A stretch of DNA of 40,099 nt. It comes from Blastocatellia bacterium (GTDB lineage: Bacteria > Acidobacteriota > Blastocatellia > Pyrinomonadales > Pyrinomonadaceae). Within the stretch, counting starts at the first letter, position 1. Every line of letters begins with the position of its first letter. Below are positions 1 to 8,817 of this stretch, one piece after another. The DNA lies in contig DNND01000045.1 in the NCBI GenBank assembly GCA_003488005.1, positions 27,483-67,581 of the forward strand. The letters are read 5' to 3'. The notes beneath the pieces were generated by a model that was not told the DNA's origin, did not search any database, and saw nothing but the letters and a program-made list of their open reading frames with translations. The position numbers and the translations under genes are program-made.

Positions 1-1439
1 CCGTCTTCGCCGAGGCCGATCGAATCGTGCGTGAAAACGTAAATCACCTGGACTTCGGAAAGCGCTGCCAGCCGAATCGCCGGTCGCATGTAATCCGAAA
101 ACGTCATGAACGTGCCGCCATACGGAATCAAGCCACCGTTCAATGAAATTCCAGTTAACGTCGAACCCATCGCATGCTCGCGCACGCCGAAATGAATAAT
201 GCGGCCGTCATATTGGCCCGCTTCGAAACTGCCGCCGTCCTTGATGTCGGTATTGTTTGAAACGCCCAGGTCGGCTGAACCGCCAATTAGCATCGGCAGG
301 TGCGGCGCGAGGGCGTTGATTACCTCTCCGCTCGCAACGCGCGTCGCCATCGGCTTGGCGTCTTTGAAATCCGGCAGGTGACTTTCCCAGTCCGCCGGCA
401 ACTCACCCTTCATCGTGGTGGTCCAAATCTGACCCAGGTCGGCGTGCTCCTGCACAAAACTCTCCACCAACGATCGCCAGCCGGCTTCCTGCTTTGCGCC
501 GCGCTCGACTGCTTCACGAAAATGCGCGAGCGCTTCTTCAGGAACATAAAACTGTTTGTCTTCCGGCCAACCCAAATGTCGCTTAGTCTCGCGCACCGCG
601 TCCTCGCCGGGCGCGTCGCTGTGGGCTTTGCGCGTTCCGGCGGTCGGCATGCCATAACCGATGGTCGTCTTCACCGAAATCAGTGACGGTTTTTGTCCAA
701 CTGACTGCGCATCGCGAATCGCCTGCTCAATTGCGCCGAGATCATTCCCGTCTTCAACTGTCAACGTGTGCCAGCCATAAGCTTCAAAGCGTTTCGGAAC
801 ATCCTCGCTGAACGCCAGGTCAGTAAAACCTTCGATGGTCACATGGTTGTCGTCGTAGAGATAGATTAATTTGCCGAGTTTGAGATGGCCGGCGAGCGAT
901 GCGGCTTCCGAAGCCACGCCTTCCATCAGGTCGCCATCGGAAACGATTGCGTAAACGTAATGATCGATGAGGGAAAACTTTTCTTTATTGAACTTCGCCC
1001 CCAGATGCGCCGCGCCCATCGCCATGCCGACGCCGTTCGCGAAACCCTGCCCCAATGGACCAGTGGTAATTTCAACTCCGGGCGTCAGACCGTATTCTGG
1101 ATGGCCGGGAGTTTTCGATCCGAACTGGCGAAAATTTTTGATTTCATCCAAAGACAGATCGTAACCAGTCAGGTACAACAGCGAATAAAGCAACATCGAC
1201 CCGTGTCCCGCTGAAAGCAGAAATCGATCGCGATTTTCCCATTTCGGATTCTTTGGATTGTGCCGCAGGAAACGCGTCCAAAGCACATAGGCCATCGGCG
1301 CCGCGCCCAACGGCAAACCCGGATGGCCGGAATTCGCTTTTTGCACTGCATCCAGCGAAAGCGCTCGAATGGTGTTGATGCATAGCTGGTCAAGTTCGGG
1401 TGTCGGTAGGTTGTTTTCCTTTTGCACAGTCGCGCTCAT
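1..1439 (-). CDS. tkt: Transketolase, C-terminal part cut by window edge
   Basis: ThDP-dependent enzyme that moves two-carbon ketol units in the pentose phosphate and related cycles; cytoplasmic. About 479 residues are present, of roughly 670 usual. The minus-strand translation starts MSATVQKEN and continues with the family's N-terminal signature (IRALSLDAVQKANSGHPG). The thiamine-diphosphate motif follows (SDGDLMEG, then LYDDN about 25 residues later), and then the pyrimidine-binding domain with GGSADLG, FGVREHAMG and THDSIGLGEDG, where the window ends. Start 1439 is chosen because AGGATGGTG lies just upstream; an in-frame ATG at 1454 is the alternative. It begins 16 nt after the stop of the upstream sugar kinase, so the two are probably one operon feeding the pentose phosphate pathway. 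Confidence 0.93.
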   Translation of the reverse strand, partial: MSATVQKENNLPTPELDQLCINTIRALSLDAVQKANSGHPGLPLGAAPMAYVLWTRFLRHNPKNPKWENRDRFLLSAGHGSMLLYSLLYLTGYDLSLDEIKNFRQFGSKTPGHPEYGLTPGVEITTGPLGQGFANGVGMAMGAAHLGAKFNKEKFSLIDHYVYAIVSDGDLMEGVASEAASLAGHLKLGKLIYLYDDNHVTIEGFTDLAFSEDVPKRFEAYGWHTLTVEDGNDLGAIEQAIRDAQSVGQKPSLISVKTTIGYGMPTAGTRKAHSDAPGEDAVRETKRHLGWPEDKQFYVPEEALAHFREAVERGAKQEAGWRSLVESFVQEHADLGQIWTTTMKGELPADWESHLPDFKDAKPMATRVASGEVINALAPHLPMLIGGSADLGVSNNTDIKDGGSFEAGQYDGRIIHFGVREHAMGSTLTGISLNGGLIPYGGTFMTFSDYMRPAIRLAALSEVQVIYVFTHDSIGLGED

Positions 1440-1455
1440 TTCACCATCCTGCATT

Positions 1456-3003
1456 CTAGGTTTTTGCGAACACTCGCTCGTACAGTTGCTGTTGGCGTTT
1501 GAAACCTTCCTGATATCGCTCGTGGCACGACATGTCGGGCTCAAAAGTAGTGGCTACGGAAACAGGAAAGTCGCTGATGCTGTCTATTTTGCCCGCCGCT
1601 TCCAGCGCAAGCAAGGCGGCGCCGCGGGTGGACGCTTCGGTGCGCTCCGACAGCACCAAAGGCCGTCCCAACACGTCGGCAACAATCTGCGTCCAGGCGG
1701 GTGAAGACCGCAGTGCCTGACCGGACGCGACCAGTTTTGCTTGCGGCGCAAAACGATCGAGCGCGCGGGCCACCAAAGCAAAACGATAGGCTATGGCTTC
1801 CATCGCGGCACGCAAAATTTCGATTGGGCGCGTAGTAAGAGTCATCCCAAAAACTCCTCCGCGCGCGTTTGGGTTCCAGCCCGGACTTCTCTCTCCCAAC
1901 CAAAACGGCAAGACCGTTAAGCCATGACTGTCCGGCTGCAAACGCGCTAACTCAATTTCGATTGACTCGGAATCATCGCCGTAAAGTAACGAGTCTCTAA
2001 TCAGGTTGTACAAGCCGCCGCCGTCAGACAAGGCTCCGCCAATCACCACTCGATTGCGATCCGCTCGATAGCACCACAGTGGCGAGGGAAGCTGCGCGGG
2101 CGGGATGTCTTCCATGAGCACGCGTATCGCGCCCGACGTGCCGATCATTAAGGCGACGCTGTCGGCGGTGACGCAACCCTCGCCGATGTTGTTTGCAGCC
2201 CCGTCCGCGATGGCGGGAAACAAACGCGCGTCGCTCAATTGCGGCCAACGCGCGGCGTAGTTGTTATTTAGCTTTTGAAAAGTTTGCGTGGTCGTGGCGA
2301 TCTCGGGAAGTGTCTCGGCGGGAACACTAAGCGCAAGCAACAATTCCGCGTCCCATTCGCACGTGCGTTGATCGAGTAATCCGGTGCCCGAAGCCATCGA
2401 GACACTGATCGCTGTTTCACCAAAAAATTTGAGCGTGAGGTATTCCGAGAAAGAAAGCCAGCGCGTCGTGCGCTGCCAGCTGTCGGGTTCTTCCGTCTTC
2501 AACCGCAGCAGTTTGGCGGGCCAGTAACTAGGATGAAAACGGCAGCCGGTGCGCTGGTGAAACCGCGCTTCATCCAGCGTTGTTCTTAAAACCTCCGTTG
2601 CTTTCGCAGCGCGCGTATCTGACCAACCAAGCACGGGAGTCGTCGGACGTTCCGTATCGTCGATGCCGACCAGACTATGCCAAAAACAAGCTATGGAGAT
2701 GAACTCGATCCGCAGGATTGGTTGGTAGAGTCTTGCGAATAGCGCATCGACCGCTTGCGCAACTTGCTCTAACAACAAGTCAGCATCGATAAAGCCACCC
2801 GCACCAAGCGTCAACGTCCGACAGTTGATGCGAATACTCGCGTCGCTTATCTCGTCGCCTTTTTCATCGAACAACGTCGCGCGCACGCCGGACGTGCCAA
2901 TGTCGAGGCCCAGCAGAGCCGGCATTCTTGATCCAGCCATCACCGAAACAAATTCGGTTGCCGGCTCGAATACTTCAACGACTTCATCCAGGACCTGGCT
3001 CAT
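1456..3003 (-). CDS. FGGY-family carbohydrate kinase, gluconokinase-like
   Basis: ATP-dependent sugar kinase of 515 residues, the usual length of the FGGY family. The N-terminal ribonuclease-H-fold domain opens with the phosphate-1 motif LLGLDIGTSGVRATLFDEKG near residue 30. The C-terminal domain has the nucleotide-binding MIGTSGAIRVL, then GGALSDGGGLYNLIRD, and the LPFWLGERSPGWNPNARG block. These resemble bacterial gluconokinases more than glycerol kinases, and xylulose is a possible alternative substrate. The gene lies directly upstream of transketolase on the same strand, which suits production of 6-phosphogluconate or xylulose 5-phosphate. The substrate is inferred from motif resemblance and context only. 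No strong ribosome-binding site is visible before the ATG at 3003. Confidence 0.85.
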   Translation of the reverse strand: MSQVLDEVVEVFEPATEFVSVMAGSRMPALLGLDIGTSGVRATLFDEKGDEISDASIRINCRTLTLGAGGFIDADLLLEQVAQAVDALFARLYQPILRIEFISIACFWHSLVGIDDTERPTTPVLGWSDTRAAKATEVLRTTLDEARFHQRTGCRFHPSYWPAKLLRLKTEEPDSWQRTTRWLSFSEYLTLKFFGETAISVSMASGTGLLDQRTCEWDAELLLALSVPAETLPEIATTTQTFQKLNNNYAARWPQLSDARLFPAIADGAANNIGEGCVTADSVALMIGTSGAIRVLMEDIPPAQLPSPLWCYRADRNRVVIGGALSDGGGLYNLIRDSLLYGDDSESIEIELARLQPDSHGLTVLPFWLGERSPGWNPNARGGVFGMTLTTRPIEILRAAMEAIAYRFALVARALDRFAPQAKLVASGQALRSSPAWTQIVADVLGRPLVLSERTEASTRGAALLALEAAGKIDSISDFPVSVATTFEPDMSCHERYQEGFKRQQQLYERVFAKT

Positions 3004-3010
3004 CGAAGTA

Positions 3011-3081
3011 GGGCAGACATGAATGTCTGTCTCTCCCTTAGTCGTGTTCTCAGTTAAAGGGACAGGCGGGAATGCCTGTCC
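3011..3081. repeat. Two REP-like hairpins between divergent genes
   Basis: Two small inverted repeats lie between the kinase start and the zinc-ribbon gene. One is CAGACAT-GA-ATGTCTG (3014-3029). The other is GGACAGGC-N6-GCCTGTCC (3060-3081). The second shares its stem with the hairpin at 16893-16916, so this is a dispersed family. A transcript could fold at either, but no T-run follows, so a terminator role is not supported here. Confidence 0.6.
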
Positions 3082-3152
3082 TATATGCCGCTGAGGATGT
3101 CACAAGCAATCTTCATAGTCTAGGCCGATCGCTGCTGTTAGAATGCGTGCCG

Positions 3153-3875
3153 ATGCAAGCCGAAACACTTAACTGTCCAAACTGTGGCGCCGCGACGGCA
3201 ACAGATGAACCGCTATGCCGCTTCTGCGGTTCGCGACTCGCAACTGTCGCCTGTCCTTCGTGCTTTGGCATGATCTTCGTTGGCAGTAAGCACTGTCCGC
3301 GTTGTGGCGCAGCGGCAGTAGTTCCAACCACAAACGCCGCCGAAGAAATCAAGTGTCCGCGTTGCAAGGAGCGAATGAAATCTGTCGCTATCGGCTCGAC
3401 CAAGGTTAGCGAATGCGAGCAGTGCCTCGGCCTTTGGCTCAACGTCGCCGCCTTTGAAAAGATTTGCGCCGATCGCGAGCAGCAATCGGCGGTCTTGGGG
3501 AGCGCCTCGCCGGCGCCGAGCAGCACTGTGCGGGAAACGAGCAAGGTGAATTACGTGCCCTGCCCGCAGTGTTCCCAGTTAATGAATCGAATTAATTTCG
3601 CGCGCTGCTCGGGCGTTATCGTGGATATTTGCAAAGGCCACGGCACCTGGTTCGATCGCGACGAGCTTAGTCGCATCGTCGAGTTCATTCGCGGTGGGGG
3701 TTTGGAAGAGGCACGCAACCGTGAGAAGGAAGAAATTAAAGAAGAGCGGCTGAAACTGCTCGAGGAGCAAAGAATTGCGGCGCGTCGGTCGCTGCTTACC
3801 GGGCGCGACGTTGATGATCATCGAATTCCCGCGATTGTATCCACAAAAGGGCTATTGAAATTCTTATTGGAATAA
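3153..3875 (+). CDS. Multi zinc-ribbon protein (Zf-TFIIB type)
   Basis: 240-residue cytoplasmic protein of unknown function built from cysteine-rich zinc ribbons. Four N-terminal CxxC knuckles come first (CPNCG, CRFCG, CPSCF, CPRCG). Two longer TFIIB-type ribbons follow. The first is CPRCK then CEQCLGLWLN; the second is CPQCS then a degenerate CKGHGTWFDRDEL. The spacing and the GxW[FL] element after the second pair are typical of the Zf-TFIIB family. The C-terminus is a charged helix, probably a coiled coil (residues about 185-215). The ATG at 3153 is preferred over one at 3072 because the earlier start would read through the hairpin repeat. It ends 4 nt before the convergent threonine aldolase stop. 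Confidence 0.8.
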   Translation: MQAETLNCPNCGAATATDEPLCRFCGSRLATVACPSCFGMIFVGSKHCPRCGAAAVVPTTNAAEEIKCPRCKERMKSVAIGSTKVSECEQCLGLWLNVAAFEKICADREQQSAVLGSASPAPSSTVRETSKVNYVPCPQCSQLMNRINFARCSGVIVDICKGHGTWFDRDELSRIVEFIRGGGLEEARNREKEEIKEERLKLLEEQRIAARRSLLTGRDVDDHRIPAIVSTKGLLKFLLE

Positions 3876-3879
3876 TCAA

Positions 3880-4917
3880 TCACTTCAGGGTTCTCTTAAC
3901 CAAACCAACAAAATCCGCGATGTCCGCTTCTGTCGTGTCAAATGAAGTCATAAATCTCACTTCAGAAGTCTGTTCGTTCCAAACATAGAAAAAATATTTC
4001 TTCTGAAGTTTCGCGATATATTTTTTTGGCACAATAGCAAAGACACCATTTGCTTCGACCTTCTGCGTGATCCTTATCTGCGGAATTTTCCCAAGCTCTC
4101 CAGCCAGCAGTTGGCCCATGCGATTGGCGTGGGCGGCATTCTCGCGCCATAGATTGCCCGTTAACAATGCTTCAAATTGCGCGGAAATGTAGCGCATTTT
4201 TGAAGGCAGGTGCGTGCCCTGCTTGCGCGTATATTTGAAATCCAGCGCCAGTGTCTTATCGAAAAAGACAACCGCCTCGCCATACATCATTCCGTTTTTC
4301 GCGCCGCCAAACGAAAGCACGTCCACACCAACATCTTTCGTTATTGCTTTTAGTTTAACTTTCAGACTGGCAGCCGCATTTGCGATGCGGGCCCCATCAA
4401 CGTGCAGCAGCATGTCGTGATCGTGTGCGAACGCCGACAGCGTTTTCATTTCGCGTGGAGTGTAGACAGTGCCCATTTCGGTTGCTTGCGAAATTGAAAT
4501 GACCCGCGGCTGAACGTGATGTTCAAAGCCAACCTCGTGCAACAGCGGCTTGATGTGATCGATTGTAACTTTCCCATCAGCCGTTGTGACTGGAAGCAGT
4601 TTGCAGCCTGTGAATTTTTCCGGCGCCCCACATTCGTCGACGTTAACGTGCGCCGTCTCAGCACAAATGATCGCGTGATGCGACTGCGTCATTGACTTAA
4701 GTCCCAGAACGTTCGCGCCGGTGCCGCCGAAGACGAAGAAGACTTCTGTGTCTTTGCCGAGGTGCTCGTGAAACTTCTCCACCGCCCGCGCTGTGTAGGG
4801 ATCGTCTCCATAGGCAATCACATGGCCATCATTGGCGGCGGCGATCGCCTGCATCACGCGCGGATGAACACCGGCGTTGTTGTCACTGGCAAAACTGCGC
4901 TTTGAAACTTTTGACAT
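3880..4917 (-). CDS. ltaE: Low-specificity L-threonine aldolase
   Basis: PLP-dependent enzyme that cleaves threonine/allo-threonine to glycine and acetaldehyde; cytoplasmic. 345 residues, full length for the beta-eliminating lyase/threonine aldolase family (fold type I). Visible signatures are the N-terminal SDNNAGVHPRV and YGDDPYTA, the cofactor-binding HVDGAR (Asp174) and the Schiff-base lysine in SFGGAKNG (Lys207). The start is well supported by AGGGAG about 6 nt upstream of the ATG at 4917. It is the last gene of a minus-strand run that includes the toxin-antitoxin pair 21 nt upstream; the functions look unrelated. Confidence 0.92.
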   Translation of the reverse strand: MSKVSKRSFASDNNAGVHPRVMQAIAAANDGHVIAYGDDPYTARAVEKFHEHLGKDTEVFFVFGGTGANVLGLKSMTQSHHAIICAETAHVNVDECGAPEKFTGCKLLPVTTADGKVTIDHIKPLLHEVGFEHHVQPRVISISQATEMGTVYTPREMKTLSAFAHDHDMLLHVDGARIANAAASLKVKLKAITKDVGVDVLSFGGAKNGMMYGEAVVFFDKTLALDFKYTRKQGTHLPSKMRYISAQFEALLTGNLWRENAAHANRMGQLLAGELGKIPQIRITQKVEANGVFAIVPKKYIAKLQKKYFFYVWNEQTSEVRFMTSFDTTEADIADFVGLVKRTLK

Positions 4918-4937
4918 GCCACTCCCTGGCGGCGAGT

Positions 4938-5204
4938 TTACGGAAAGTATCTGTAGATTTCTTTCCGGTTCAAGAATCGCACAAACACGAGGATGTCATC
5001 TTCGAGGGCCAAACCAATACGATAGTCACCAATTCGAAGACGATAATAATTCTTGCTGCTTTTGAGTTTCTTCAGATTCGGGAGGTCGTTAACTGATTGG
5101 GCGTGCTCAACGGTGTCGACAACCTCTCTAACGCGCCTCAATAAGCTCTTGTCGGTGATGTGGTTTAGATCCTTGGCAAAGCTACTTCGGAAGGAGACAT
5201 TCAC
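4938..5204 (-). CDS. RelE/ParE-family toxin
   Basis: 88-residue basic protein with the RelE/ParE fold pattern: an N-terminal strand and helices (FRSSFAKDLNHI), the central LPNLKKLKSSKNYYRLRIGDYRIGL segment and a C-terminal strand ending in LNRKEIYRYFP. RelE-type members cleave mRNA on the ribosome, and the YRLRIGDYRIG block with a C-terminal Tyr fits that branch better than the gyrase-directed ParE branch. Its start overlaps the stop of the antitoxin by 4 nt (ATGA), the classic arrangement for coupled translation. It is near full length with no visible defect. Confidence 0.85.
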   Translation of the reverse strand: MNVSFRSSFAKDLNHITDKSLLRRVREVVDTVEHAQSVNDLPNLKKLKSSKNYYRLRIGDYRIGLALEDDILVFVRFLNRKEIYRYFP

Positions 5205-5407
5205 GGCGTCTTTTCCAACAGTTCAAGGATCTCGTTGCGTGGAATGGGATCGCTACCGAGTCCTTGAGTGATAGCCTTGCCAAGAGCCATGTCCTCAATC
5301 GCCTCTACTAAAATATCCTTCACGAGATCCCGTCGCTCTTCAAGCACGTCGATCAGAGCCGCTTTTACCAGTTCCTTGAACTTTTCGTCTTCGGTTGATA
5401 GTGCCAT
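5201..5407 (-). CDS. Antitoxin of the RelE/ParE pair
   Basis: 68-residue acidic helical protein (LVKAALIDVLEERRDLVKDILVEAIEDMALGKAI) preceding the toxin. I recognise no classical DNA-binding motif, so it belongs to one of the small, poorly defined antitoxin families. The role follows from size, acidity and the 4-nt overlap with the toxin gene. GCAGGAG lies about 8 nt before the ATG at 5407 and gives a strong start. Antitoxin-first order suggests autoregulation by the complex, but no operator was identified. Confidence 0.8.
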   Translation of the reverse strand: MALSTEDEKFKELVKAALIDVLEERRDLVKDILVEAIEDMALGKAITQGLGSDPIPRNEILELLEKTP

Positions 5408-5485
5408 TTGTTTTACTCCTGCAGCCTTACAATAACACTGCTGGTTGAGAAGGAAGAAGCAATCAGGAGATACCGTATGGCCTTA

Positions 5486-7072
5486 CTATTTCTTGAAATC
5501 TTTGATTACTTCGCGCGCCGCATTCGCCCCTGGCCCACCGGTTATGCCGCCGCCGGGATGCGTGCCGGCGCTGCATAAATAGAGTCCTTTGATCGGCGTG
5601 CGATATTGGGCCCATCCGATTAACGGTCTAAAAGCAAAGAACTGATCGAGCGCTTGTTCTCCATGATGAATGTGACCGTTCCGTAGGCCATAGTTCCGTT
5701 CGAGGTCGAGTGGCGTGATTACCTGTCGACCGATGATAAGACTTCGGATATTCGGCGCATAGTCCGCTAAGGTGTTCACCACAATGTCGCCAAGTTCTTC
5801 ACGTCGCGAATTCCAGTCGCCATTCTTTAGATGATAAGGCGCGAATTGCGCATGAATCGACATTACGTGCGCGCCGCTTGGCGCCAGCGTTGGATCGCTC
5901 AACGACGGAATGCGAATGTCCAGGTACGGTTGCGGCGAAATGTCACCATATTTAGCCGCGTCAAACGCGCGCTCGAGATAGTCAATCTCCGGTCCGATAT
6001 GAATGCGGCCGGACAGCTTTTCGTTCGCGCCGCTGTCAGTCAAGCCAACGAATTCCGGCAGAGCAGAAAGCGCAAGCTGAACTTTTGCGACCGTGCCAAC
6101 GGCACGATAGTTTTGCATGTGATTGCGATAGCTTGGTTCAAGCTCACCAGGGTCAACCAATTCTAAAAGCGTAATGCCTGGATCGTGACCAGACAGCGTC
6201 GCCCGGGCTGGGACGTCTTCACCGTTTCTCAGGACCACACCAACTGCTTTCCCGTCTTTGACTTGAATGTTTACAACCTCGGCGCCGGTGCGAATCTCGG
6301 CGCCTGCTTCTGTAGCCGCCTCGGTAAAAGCATGTGTGAGCGCGCCCATTCCTCCCTTGACCATCGTCGCGGGCGCAAATGGACTACCGCCGTTTGCCAC
6401 CTGCAGCAAAACAGCGGCGCTTGTGCCCGCCGACCATGGACCAGCAAACGCGCCACTGATTCCACGCGCCGCGACGAGAGCGCGCAGGCCTTCGTTCTCA
6501 AACCACTCGGCGGCAAGGTCCGCTACCGCCATTGGTCCATAACGCAGCAGACGATACTCGTCTTTTTTACCGAGACCGCGTATGGCCCAGCCAAGTTTGC
6601 CAAGCTGCCACATCTCGCCGGCGGAAAGATCTTCGATGTCAGGCGGTGTCATCGTCAGCATTGGCGCCAGCGCTCCGCCGATGCGTGCAAACGTAGAAAT
6701 AAACTTCGGATACCTTTCGGCGTCTGCCCGATTTGTCTTGGTTAATTCGTCGGCCGTGCGTTTTGCGTCTTCATAAATGCAAATCGAATTACCGTTTATG
6801 TTAGGCGCCCACACGCGCGCTGCCGGCGTAATGAACTCGACCCCACGGCGTTTCAGTTGGAAGTCTTTTACGATTTGCGGCAGCAGTGGGCCGGGACTGC
6901 CGGCTAGTGTCGAACAGCGAAAGCCCGAATGGAATTCTTCGGTGATTGATCCGCCGCCAACTACCTCGCGACGTTCGAGCACCAGCGTTTTCAGTCCTGC
7001 TTTCGCAAGGTAATTAGCCGCCACCAGGCCGTTGTGGCCGGCGCCGATGATGATGATGTCGTGAGTTGCCAT
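5486..7072 (-). CDS. PYROXD2-like FAD-dependent oxidoreductase (first copy)
   Basis: Flavoprotein of 528 residues in the phytoene-desaturase/amine-oxidase superfamily (COG1233), closest in pattern to PYROXD2-type proteins, whose substrate is not established. The Rossmann FAD-binding motif IIIIGAGHNGLVAANYL is at residues 6-22, followed by the E-R pair in VLERREVVGG. The C-terminal FAD-contacting block is YLCSAGTHPGGGITGGPG. Start 7072 (MATHD) places the dinucleotide motif at the usual distance; an ATG at 7102 would add ten residues of intergenic repeat. It is a paralogue of the next gene upstream on the same strand. Carotenoid desaturation cannot be excluded, but no other carotenoid gene is present. 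Confidence 0.88.
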   Translation of the reverse strand: MATHDIIIIGAGHNGLVAANYLAKAGLKTLVLERREVVGGGSITEEFHSGFRCSTLAGSPGPLLPQIVKDFQLKRRGVEFITPAARVWAPNINGNSICIYEDAKRTADELTKTNRADAERYPKFISTFARIGGALAPMLTMTPPDIEDLSAGEMWQLGKLGWAIRGLGKKDEYRLLRYGPMAVADLAAEWFENEGLRALVAARGISGAFAGPWSAGTSAAVLLQVANGGSPFAPATMVKGGMGALTHAFTEAATEAGAEIRTGAEVVNIQVKDGKAVGVVLRNGEDVPARATLSGHDPGITLLELVDPGELEPSYRNHMQNYRAVGTVAKVQLALSALPEFVGLTDSGANEKLSGRIHIGPEIDYLERAFDAAKYGDISPQPYLDIRIPSLSDPTLAPSGAHVMSIHAQFAPYHLKNGDWNSRREELGDIVVNTLADYAPNIRSLIIGRQVITPLDLERNYGLRNGHIHHGEQALDQFFAFRPLIGWAQYRTPIKGLYLCSAGTHPGGGITGGPGANAAREVIKDFKK

Positions 7073-7087
7073 TCGCTTGAGATTAAT

Positions 7088-7209
7088 TAGCCGCGGATTC
7101 ACGCGGATAAACGCCGATCTGACAAATCCAACGAACTGAAGAGACAGCGCTCATATTGGTACATTTGATTTCTTTCAGATTCGCGTTTATCCGCGAAAAT
7201 CCGCGGCTA
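7088..7209. repeat. 35-bp imperfect inverted repeat between paralogous oxidoreductase genes
   Basis: The arm at 7088-7122 begins TAGCCGCGGATT and contains CGCGGATAAACGC. It is matched on the opposite strand by 7175-7209 with about four mismatches, and the two arms are separated by 52 nt. The right arm includes the TAG stop codon of the upstream oxidoreductase (7207-7209). The sequence could form a long stem in the transcript joining the two genes. The CGCGGATAAACGCGGAT theme resembles a dispersed intergenic repeat in environmental bacteria (from memory, not checked). Confidence 0.75.
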
Positions 7210-8784
7210 CTTCAGATCTTTTAGCATCTGCATCGCTGCGTTGCGCCCAGGCGCGCCCATGATCCCGCCGCCGGGGTGCGTGGCCGATCCGCACATGTAG
7301 AGATTGCGAATTGGTGTTCGATACTGTGCCCAACCCGGCGCCGGTCGTAAAAAGAAAAGCTGCTCGAGTGTTAGCTCGCCCTGAAAGATATTCCCTTCCG
7401 ACAAACCAAAGTCGCGCTCGATATCCAATGGCGTCAGCACCTGGCGATGCAGAATTAGATCCTTGATGTTTGGCGCGTGCTCGGCGATCGTGTCGATAAC
7501 CGTGTCGCCAAACTCGTCGCGCTTGTCGTCCCAGTTTCCTTCTTTCAAGTTGTAAGGCGCGTACTGCACAAAGCAGGACATGACGTGCTTGCCCGGTGGG
7601 GCAACGGACGGATCGGTCAAACTCGGAATGACCATATCGATGTACGGGCGCCGCGAGAAGCGGCCGTACTTCGCTTCGTCGTAAGCGCGTTCCATATATT
7701 CGACACTCGGCGAGATTGACACCGCTCCGCGCAGATGTGGACCAGCGCCGGGCAAACATTTGAAGTCCGGCAGACCATCAAGCGCGAGATTTACTTTTCC
7801 CGAAGAGCCGCGATACTTGTAACGCTTGAGGTCGTCGGTAAAGTCATCCGGCAAATGTTCTTCGCCCACCATTTTCATAAACGTCAGGCGCGGATCGACG
7901 CTCGAAGAAACGACATCCGCATAAATCTCGTCTCCGTTCTGAAGTAACACCCCTTTGGCGGCGCCGTTTTTGAGAATGATTTTCGCAATCGGCGCTTCGG
8001 TACGAATTTCGACGCCTGCTTCCCTGCCGGCGTCAGCGATCGCATTGGAAATCGCGCCGGTGCCGCCACGCGAAAGTCCCCACGAGCGAAACGCTCCGTC
8101 AATCTCGCCCATGTAATGATGCAACAGTACGTAAGCAGTGCCGGGTGAACGCACGCCGAGAAACGTGCCTATGATTCCCGATGCCGACATCGTCGCTTTC
8201 AGCACGTCAGTCTCAAACCACTGATCGAGAAAGTCGACTGCGCTCATCGTCATCAACTGAACCTGGTTGTACTTATCGTCTGCCGACAATTTCTGAAATC
8301 GTTTACCGAGGAAATGCAGGTCCTTCAAGCCTTTTGGATTAAGCGACGTCGGATCGGGCGGGGTCATGTTCATGATCGGCTTCACAAAGTGAGCCATTTC
8401 GATCATTGCTTTGCCGTATTCGTCGTAGGCTTCGGCATCAACTCGGGAATGGCGTGCGATCTCGCGGCGGGTTTTGGCGTGATCGTTGACGCGCCAGAGA
8501 TGGTCGCCATTCGGCATCGGCGTGAAGGTGCCGTCCAACGGTAATATTTCCAATCCATGACGCGGCAGGTCCAGCTCGCGAATGATCTCCGGGCGCAACA
8601 GGGAGACCACATACGAACAGACTGAGAACTTGAAACCGGGAAACACTTCTTCGGTGACAGCAGCACCACCGAGCACGTGACGGCGTTCAAGGACTAAAAC
8701 CTTTTTGCCCGCGCGCGCAAGATACGCAGCGTTGACCAGTCCGTTATGTCCGCCACCAATCACGATTACGTCGTATTTGTTCAT
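7207..8784 (-). CDS. PYROXD2-like FAD-dependent oxidoreductase (second copy)
   Basis: 525-residue paralogue of the gene downstream. It has the FAD-binding motif VIVIGGGHNGLVNAAYLARAG at residues 6-26, VLERRHVLGGAAVTEE, and the C-terminal YMCGSATHPGGGIMGAPG block. Both copies share internal blocks such as NMTPPD/TMTPPD, HVMS(I/C)xxQFAPY/FVQYAPY and (D/E)R(D/N)(F/Y)GLxxGxIxxGE. They are therefore an old tandem duplication, probably with distinct substrates. Both are soluble with no signal peptide. They are separated by 134 nt containing the inverted repeat. Only a weak ribosome-binding site precedes the ATG at 8784. The catalytic role is unproven. Confidence 0.88.
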   Translation of the reverse strand: MNKYDVIVIGGGHNGLVNAAYLARAGKKVLVLERRHVLGGAAVTEEVFPGFKFSVCSYVVSLLRPEIIRELDLPRHGLEILPLDGTFTPMPNGDHLWRVNDHAKTRREIARHSRVDAEAYDEYGKAMIEMAHFVKPIMNMTPPDPTSLNPKGLKDLHFLGKRFQKLSADDKYNQVQLMTMSAVDFLDQWFETDVLKATMSASGIIGTFLGVRSPGTAYVLLHHYMGEIDGAFRSWGLSRGGTGAISNAIADAGREAGVEIRTEAPIAKIILKNGAAKGVLLQNGDEIYADVVSSSVDPRLTFMKMVGEEHLPDDFTDDLKRYKYRGSSGKVNLALDGLPDFKCLPGAGPHLRGAVSISPSVEYMERAYDEAKYGRFSRRPYIDMVIPSLTDPSVAPPGKHVMSCFVQYAPYNLKEGNWDDKRDEFGDTVIDTIAEHAPNIKDLILHRQVLTPLDIERDFGLSEGNIFQGELTLEQLFFLRPAPGWAQYRTPIRNLYMCGSATHPGGGIMGAPGRNAAMQMLKDLK

Positions 8785-8817
8785 TCAATCTTTAGATAGA
8801 CCGCTCAAACAGTGCTA

